From Zoroaster sp. YZ-2022 (taxonomy: Eukaryota > Echinodermata > Asteroidea > Forcipulatida > Zoroasteridae): 64,000 nt of DNA. The notes under the pieces are model-generated. The model had not been told where the DNA came from and made no database searches. It saw only the letters and a list, made by a program, of their open reading frames with translations. The DNA is taken from positions 16,751,430 to 16,815,429 of the forward strand of contig CM055828.1 in NCBI GenBank assembly GCA_029582265.1. Direction: 5' to 3'. A program made the translations under genes and the position numbers. Shown here piece by piece: positions 50,117 to 59,100 of the stretch; positions within the stretch are counted from its first letter, which is position 1, and each line of letters opens with the position of its first letter.

Positions 50117-53100
50117 ATGATGCTGCTGCTGATGATGCTGATGCTGATGCTGCTGCTGCTGATGCTGCTGCTGATGCTGATGATGCTGCTGCTGCTTAAT
50201 GGCACTGCTGTAGCTATTACAGTTGCTACTAATGTACATGTAGGTACTATTGGTGCTGCTGCTGATACTTATGCTTCTACTACTGTTGCTGTAAATAGGC
50301 TAAAGCTTATGTTACTTCAACTGCTAACCTGCTGCTGTCCTGCTAATGCTAGCCTGTTAATACTGCTGCAACCACTGCTGAAACCACTACTGAAACCACT
50401 ATTGATGTTACTATGTGCTTTAATGTCACTGCTGTTATATGTTGCTTTAGCTACTGCTGTTGCTACTAATGTGGATACTACTGATGCTGCTGTTACTCAT
50501 GCTTCTACTACTGCTGCTGTAACTGCTGTTGTTTATATGGCTGATGCTTCTGTTACTGCAACTGCTAGCCTGCTGCTGTTCTGCTAATGCTAGCATGCTA
50601 CTTCTACTGCTGCAACCACTGCTGATGTTAATATCCATGTATGGTGCTGCTGCTTTATGTTACTGTAGCTACTGCTACTACTAATGCCAGTGCTACTAAT
50701 AAATAATAACAATAATAATGGACACTTATATTGCGCCAGTATCCACCAAGTTGGACACTCATGGCACATGAACATTATTACCCCTGTCATCGGGCCAGTT
50801 ATATCATTCCTAGAACCATCTCCACTCCCTGGGGAGTATGCAGCCCATGCTGCCAAATGCGTAACGCAACAAGCTTAATCAAACACAATTACCATCTCTG
50901 CCCTCAAAGGTCCCCATTTATACTCCTGGGTGAAGAGAAGCAATTATAGTTAAGTGTCTTGCACAGGGACACAAGCACCACGGTCGCGGCCATCAGAACA
51001 CAAGTCTGATGCACTAAACCGCTCGGCCATGGCACCCCACGCTTCTACTATTGTTGCTATAACTGCTGCTGCTGTTAATGTGGCTGATGATGCAGCTGCT
51101 ACTGCTAGCATGTTATATTTCACTGCTGATGATGCTAATTTGTTGTTGTAGCTGCTGTTACTAATGTTGTTGTTACTTATGCTAGGACTAGATACCACGG
51201 CAGCTCATGTTACTGATAATACTCTGCTGCTGGTGCAAAATCTGCTACTTATAACATAAATTAGATATTTGTATGGCAAAAACAAATATCCGGTTTCTGG
51301 TCAAAGGTTGGCTATAAATCAGTGCAGTGATGCCCTTTGTGTTTTGGTTTTTGGTAGTCTTCTTTTTTTTTTACCAACCAGTGAAATACATGGTACATGT
51401 ATACATGGTTATTGGAACCAGACTAAGTATGGTGACTGATGAGAGAGGCCGCACAAATCGGGCAAACGTTCTTACCCCTATGTGAAAAAGTTGTTTATAA
51501 CACAGCACGGCAGAATTCCAATCGATCCAGCAATTTTGGCTGCATTTGCACATGATTTCATAGCAAAAAAAAGAAAACTAAAAATGCTGATGCGCAGATC
51601 TCACGCAATGCGCCCAGAAACCGGAGACTTTTTTTTGTTTGGCCTATAGGAAAATATGTTTTTAAACTATTGACTCTTAACCTTCCTACTGTTTGACCAT
51701 TTGAAACCATTCAAAATTTCCACTTACCAAAATGGCCATTGGTTTTGTACACACATGGTGATACCATTTGAAAAGTGTTGGTAGCAAGCTTTACTACCAT
51801 TCAAATCCATTCAAATGGTTTTTGAATGGTGGATACACTACACCTTGGTGTATTTCCATAGCCAAATGGTTTCAAATGGTGAATGTACTACACAGTGGCT
51901 TATAAATCATTCAAATGGTTTTGAATGGTGGATACACTACACCTTGGTGTGTTTCACAAAAGCGAATGGTTTCAGATGGTGCATCAACTTGTCTGAAAAA
52001 GGCACCAGAAGTAGGAGGATTAATGATTATATATTAGACCACCTTGCTTTTTGATTATTGTGGTTTTCATTCTACATATTGGATTGTTCCACACAGCATG
52101 ATGATAATGTTGCCTTATTGCTTGCATCACTGAATGCATTCAACAATATGTCACCACCACCAGCCAGCTGTATACTTATTGAATTATACCAAGAAGATGA
52201 CAAGTAAGTTCAGAAAGATTTCATCTCTTTAAATGTTGGTGATGTTGTCAAAACTGCTTTATACTCTCTATGAATCAAGATATACATTTTACAAATCTTC
52301 CTCACTGCACATTATCTCAGTTAAACAAAATGGCCTTTATTCGGTAACTGCGCAACTCAACCACAGAATGCAAACTTTGCACCTTAAACAGAACTGAAAA
52401 ATAGTGCCCTCGTCAGAAGAGTGGTGCCCAATAGGATTATAACAATGACTACATCGAGTATGTGTAAGACCGATTAAATAACTAACCTGTCAAAGTTTAC
52501 TAATAAATGATAACGCTTCAGATCACCCAAATTGCAGAGCCCAGTATTTGGTTGTTGTAAGTCATGTAGAGGTTATAGTCAGTAATGCCTGCTGTTGAGG
52601 TTATAGTCAGTAATGCCTGCTGTTGAGGTGCCTATCTCCTTTGCAATTGCCCTAGGCCCAGGGTAGGACGAGTCCTGCACACTCTTAGCAACAGGCTAGC
52701 TACAATGTATGCTTAACAATCCCCAGTACTTATCTCATTCACTAGGAATGGTAGTCAACTGAACTACCTGAAAGGGACGTGAGGCTTAGTTGACCTCACT
52801 CAGGTCTTGTGATTACTAAGTGCTCTACAAATTGAGCTATTCCTGATGCATTTTCCTGGTAACACAGTGCGCACTTTCCTGGTAACGGAGTGTGCACTTT
52901 CCTGGTAACACAGTGTGCACTTTCCTGTTAACGCAGTGTGCACTTGACTGGTAATGTATTGTGCACTTGACTGGTAACATTGTGTGCACATTCCTGGTAA
53001 CGCAGTGTGCACTTTCCTGGTAACATATTGTGCACTTTTCTGGTAACGCAGTGTGCACTTTCCTGGTAACGCAGTGTGCACTTTCCTGGTAACGCAGTGT

Positions 53101-56100
53101 GCACTTTCCTGGTAACGCAGTGTGCACTTGACTGGTAACGCAGTGTGCACTTTCCTTGTAACGCAGTGTGCACTTTCCTGGTAACGCAGTGTGCACTTTC
53201 CTGGTAACGCAGTGTGCACTTTCCTGGTAACGCAGTGTGCACTTTCCTGGTAACGCTGTGTGCTCTTTCCTGGTAATGTTGTGTGCTCTTTCCTGGTAAT
53301 GTAGTGTGCACTTTCCTGGTAATGTAGTGTGCACTTTCCTGGTAATGTTGTGTGCACTTTCCTGGTGATGTAGTGTGCACTTTCCTGGTAATGTTGTGTA
53401 CACTTTCCTGGTAATGTTGTGTGCACTTTCCTGGTAATGTAGTGTGCACTTTCCTGGTAATGTAGTGTGCACTTTCCTGGTAATGTAGTGTGCACTTTCC
53501 TGGTAATGCAGTGTGCACTTTCCTGGTAACACAGTGTGCTCTTTCCTGGTAATGCAGTGTGCACTTTCCTGGTAATGTTGTGTGCACTTTCCTGGTAATG
53601 CAGTGTGCACTTTCCCGGTAACGCAGTGTGCACTTGAATGGTAATGCAGTGTGCACTTTCCTGATAACGCAGTGTGCACTTTCCTGGTAATGTAGTGTGC
53701 ACTTTCCTGGTAATGCAGTGTGCACTTTCCTGGTAACGCAGTGTGCACTTTCCTGGTAACGCAGTGTGCACTATCCTGGTAATGTTGTGTGCTCTTTCCT
53801 GGTAACGCAGTGTGCACTTGACTGGTAACGCAGTGTGCACTTTCCTGGTAACGCAGTGTGCACTTTCCTGGTAACGCAGTGTGCACTTTCCTGGTAACAC
53901 AGTGTGCACTTTCCTGGTAACGCAGTGTGCACTTTCCTGGTAATGTTGTGTGCTCTTTCCTGGTAATGTAGTGTGCACTTTCCTGGTAATGCAGTGTGCA
54001 CTTTCCTGGTAATGTTGTGTGCACTTTCCTGGTAACGCAGTGTGCACTTTCCTGGTAACGCAGTGTGCACTTTCCTGGTAACGCAGTGTGCACTATCCTG
54101 GTAATGTTGTGTGCTCTTTCCTGGTAACGCAGTGTGCACTTGACTGGTAACGCAGTGTGCACTTTCCTGGTAACGCAGTGTGCACTTTCCTGGTAACGCA
54201 GTGTGCACTTTCCTGGTAACGCAGTGTGCACTTTCCTGGTAACGCAGTGTGCACTTTCCTGGTAATGTTGTGTGCTCTTTCCTGGTAATGTTGTGTGCAC
54301 TTTCCTGGTAACGCAGTGTGCACTTTCCTGGTAACGCAGTGTGCACTTTCCTGGTAACGCAGTGTGCACTTTCCTGGTAACGCAGTGTGCACTTTCCTGG
54401 TAACGCAGTGTGCACTTTCCTGGTAATGTTGTGTGCTCTTTCCTGGTAATGTTGTGTGCACTTTCCTGGTAACGCAGTGTGCACTTTCCTGGTAATGTTG
54501 TGTGCTCTTTCCTGGTAATGTGCTCTTTCCTGGTAATGTTGTGTGCACTTTCCTGGTAACACAGTGCACTTTCCTGGTAACGCAGTGTGCACTTTCCTGG
54601 TAACGCAGTGTGCACTTGACTGGTAACACAGTGCACTTTCCTGGTAACGCAGTGTGCACTTTCCTGGTAACGCAGTGTGCACTTTCCTGGTAACGCAGTG
54701 TGCACTTTCCTGGTGTGCACTTTCCTGCGCAGTGTGCACTTTCCTGGTAATGTTGTGTGCTCTTTCCTGGTAATGTTGTGTGCACTTTCCTGGTAACGCA
54801 GTGTGCACTTTCCTGGTAATGTTGTGTGCTCTTTCCTGGTAATGTTGTGTGCACTTTCCTGGTAACGCAGTGTGCACTTTCCTGGTAATGCAGTGTGCAC
54901 TTTCCTGGTAACGCAGTGTGCACTTTCCTGGTAACGCAGTGTGCACTTTCCTGCACTTTCCTGCAGTGCACTTTCCTGGTAACGCAGTGTGCACTTTCCT
55001 GGTAATGTTGTGCACTTTCCTGGTAACGCAGTGTGCACTTTCCTGGTAATGCAGTGCACTTTCCTGGTAACGCATGTGTGCACTTTCCTGGTAATGTGTG
55101 TGCACTTTCCTGAGCATGTGTGCACTTTCCTGGTAATGCAGTGTGCACTTTCCTGGTAATGTTGTGTGCTCTTTCCTGGTAATGTTGTGCACTTTCCTGG
55201 TAACGCGTGTGCACTTTCCTGGTAATGCAGTGTGCACTTTCCTGGTAATGCTGTGCACTTTCCTGGTAAGGATGTGTGCACTTTCCTGGTAATGTTGTGT
55301 GCACTTTCCTGGTAACGTGTGCACTTTCCTGGCAATGTTGTGCACTTTCCTGGTACTGTTGTGTGCACGGTCCTGGTAACGCAGTGTGCACTTTCCTGGT
55401 AATGTTGTGTGCTCTTTCCTGGTAATGTTGTGTGCTCTTTCCTGGTAATGTTGTGTGCACTTTCCTGGTAACGCAGTGTGCACTTTCCTGGTAATGTTGT
55501 GTGCTCTTTCCTGGTAATGTTGTGTGCACTTTCCTGGTAACGCAGTGTGCACTTTCCTGGTAATGTTGTGTGCTCTTTCCTGGTAATGTTGTGTGCTCTT
55601 TCCTGGTAATGTTGTGTGCACTTTCCTGGTAACGCAGTGTGCACTTTCCTGGTAACGCAGTGTGCACTTTCCTGGTAATGTTGTGTGCACTTTCCTGGTA
55701 ACGCAGTGTGCACTTTCCTGGTAACGCAGTGTGCACTTTCCTGGTAACGCAGTGTGCACTTTCCTGGTAACGCAGTGTGCACTTTCCTGGTAATGTTGTG
55801 TGCTCTTTCCTGGTAATGTTGTGTGCACTTTCCTGGTAATGTAGTGTGCACTTTCCTGGTAATGCTGTGTGCACTTTCCTGGTAACGCAGTGTGCACTTT
55901 CCTGGTAATGTTGTGTGCACTTTCCTGGTAACGCAGTGTGCACTTTCCTGGTAACGCAGTGTGCACTTTCCTGGTAACGCAGTGTGCACTTTCCTGGTAA
56001 CGCAGTGTGCACTTTCCTGGTAACGCAGTGTGCACTTTCCTGGTAATGCAGTGTGCACTTTCCTGGTAATGTTGTGTGCACTTTTATTTGTACTTATATG

Positions 56101-59100
56101 CCGCTTGTAACTTCCCTATTATTTTCTTTCACTCTTCCAGATCATATTCAATTGATGTGCTTTTTAGAAATAACTCCAAAAAAGAGCCCATTAAGCTTCA
56201 GATGTCGGGTACCAGTGGGCAGTGTACTTTAGATCATTTTTACAAGGTAACCGAACATCTATTGCTGAGTGATACGACAACGGCATGCAAGGCTCAAAAC
56301 ACACAAGATAATGGAGGCGTTTTTCCAAAAACATGGAATGCAGGTAAATTTGGAATTATTATTCCCCTTTTTTAATTAACTAATTCATTAACCAGTTTGC
56401 GTCAGAGGCCGTGTATACACGCAATTTTTTTTTGCACCACGGATCGGAGAGCGTCTAAACACGCCAGAGGAAACTCCGGAATATTTGTATGCATGCTCGG
56501 TTGAGCCACGCGTGTACGGTGACATGCTCGGAAGTGCCGGCCACCCGCTGTGGAAGCTTCCATTAACGTGTGTGTGGGAAAAATAAACCCGCCACAGGGG
56601 CCCAGAAAAACTTTTTTATTCCCGACGCGAACTGGTTAAGCCCTGACCCATTCCGTATTGACCAATCTCAACCAACAAAAGTCTAATATAGCTGTATTAC
56701 GTTGACAAAAACGTCAACAAGCCACCATTATGTAGTACAGGAAGTGTGTGCACTGCTCAGTGTACCCAAGTGTGCCGTTGCTAGGCAGTTACTATGGTGG
56801 GCGGGGGCTAATGTATCACTTACAGGAAGTGTGTGCACTGCTCAGTGATCAAGGCTCAGGTGTTGTACCCAAGTGTGCTGTTGCTAGGCAGTTACTATGG
56901 TGGGCGGGGCCTAATGTATCACTTACAGGAAGTGTGTGCACTGCTCAGTGATCAAGGTTCAGGTGTTGTACCCAAGTGTGCCGTTGCTAGGCAGTTACTA
57001 TGGTGGGCGGGTTTCAGTCTATCAACAAATCCACTCTGCTCCACCCACCCAAACAACCCTACTTTGACATCAACAATATATCAGCAGTGTACCTACAAAA
57101 AATCACCATGGACATAAATCACATGAAGGGATGTTGGGTATATATATATATATATATACCCCATTTCTCTTCCAGAGGGGATTTCCAAAATATCATCCTA
57201 CCACTTCGGGGGTCCAGTAGAAAAAAATAACAAAGTCCTTGAACAGTTGAAGAAACTCTCCTGTACATAGCACTTAAAATTTTGTTTGAAAAAATATGCC
57301 TAAAAATCACCTAACGTGTGTCCAAAAATCTCTCAGAGGTTTTGTCTCAAATCTGTGCATAGTTTTTGTGATAATTCCATCCAGTCTTCTTCTCGTGTCT
57401 GCCCACTGGACTATGTAGAGTCCCTCCAGTGTGGGACACATTGGAGGGCGGTGTCGTTTGCCTTGCAGAGGCAAACGACACCGCTGTTGGCCAGCTCAAC
57501 CAACAGGCGGTCCATGGTTTGGACCTCCCCACATTCGCATGTGTCGGGGCGATCCTTGGGTGCGGAGGTGGTTGAGGTTCTTCCATGTGATCCAGTCCCA
57601 CTTTGAGCCTTCAGGGACATACAGCCTGTTTGTCTTGGTTGGTTTGAGACCTGTGGTGTGCCAACAGCTCTTGTTTAGGGCAGGGTCAAGTTTCTTGGCG
57701 TGGAGTCATCGTTCCCAGGATGGGTACGCATACTCGGTAGCTGAGTGCCAATGCGGTCGTTCTGATGGTTGTTGTGTTTGCTCGCCATTTGGAGTGTTTG
57801 AGCTTACGGAGGATGTTGTTCCGGGCCTCGACCTTGCTTTTGGTCAAAGAGTCACACCAATGTAGACTGGATTGACAATAAGTGTAACATGGAATTTAAC
57901 AAGTACATCCAAGTACAGCAATTCTGAATACCATAACAATAAGTGTCTTGTAGATGATGACTGTCATTTTGGTGGTCGTATAGTAGTGTAATTAATGGGG
58001 CAATGTCGTCACGATCAACAGGGCATGGAATCAGAGTGCTAGTTTTAGATTTAATAACTCAGTGACTGAAAATAATACCCCACATGATAAGGTCATATTA
58101 CCGTTGCTGCTGCATAAATGAGCCTGTAATTTTCAGTTACTGTGTTCATCTTAAACTTGGACACCAATTCCATCCCATGTTGAAAGTCTCGACCATGGTG
58201 CTGAATGCAAGCTCTCTATTTCTCGACCATGGTACAAATTTCCATTTTAAGGACAATAACAAATGAATTGAATTGAATTAAATTGAATTGAATGCAAGCT
58301 CTCTATTTCTCGACCATGGTGCTGAATGCAAGCTCTGTATTTCATCAGCATTCGGGAAACTTCAGAAGTGTAATTTGCATATTGATCACATGCCACCTGT
58401 CTCAAAGTTTGTCAAAAGTGGCAAGCAAAATGACATGACAGCTGAAACATTTCACTCTCATCTTCTTGAATCTTGCAATTGTAGCCACAAAGTGTGTTTC
58501 TGCAACGGCACTTTGGCACAGTTACTTTTAACAGGTTTGTTTGCTTTTGCAGCCGTAAATGATGAAGTTAGTTTGAGATTCTGTGAGTCAGTCTTCCATA
58601 CCATGGATATTGTGTGTGTAATACATGCTCATTGCGTTATACATTGTATGTTGTACTGTCATTGACATGGGGTTACAATTTATGCTGAAAATGGCTTCCG
58701 ATGTTTCTGTGGTAAAGTGGTGCATTTTTTGAAAAAGTTGTGTCTGAAATAACCCACAAGCTTGTTATAATGTCATTGTGTGAATAAAAAAAGGGGGTTG
58801 TCACGACACCCAAAAATCCCTCTCATCACCCCCTGTCCCGCACACACTCTCCCACCCATACATGTGCATACACTCACACCTCAATAAGTAGATTATTCAA
58901 TGCAAGCATACTTACAAAAAGGTTTGTGCCATTCCCTCTTTTCAAGATGCTATGCAGAACATTTGCCTTCACAGTGCCTTCTCAGTGCCTTCTCAGTGAT
59001 ATCCTAATAGAGACCATTGCTTGCATTCCCTCAGATTCAGACTCTGTTAAGGCCGCCGTACTACTTATTTGTTTAAGATCTTTAAGTAAGACTAATTGCG

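Noticed and set aside
49721..50587. 288-residue Leu/Met/Ala-rich frame and opposing Ser- or Gln-rich frames
   Set aside because: They come from the CTG/GAT triplet tract within an intron. There is no conserved domain, and all frames over the tract are open because of its composition.
52800..56081. Overlapping minus-strand open frames of 265 to 1073 residues rich in His, Cys and Gln
   Set aside because: All are readings of the 23-bp array in different frames. The array is intronic to a gene on the other strand.
57431..57865. 144-residue plus-strand frame
   Set aside because: It is the antisense shadow of the LINE reverse transcriptase relic on the minus strand.
58288..58665. 125-residue Cys/His-rich frame
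   Set aside because: The sequence belongs to a duplicated segment. The second copy is interrupted and no family fits, so I keep it as a repeat rather than a gene.
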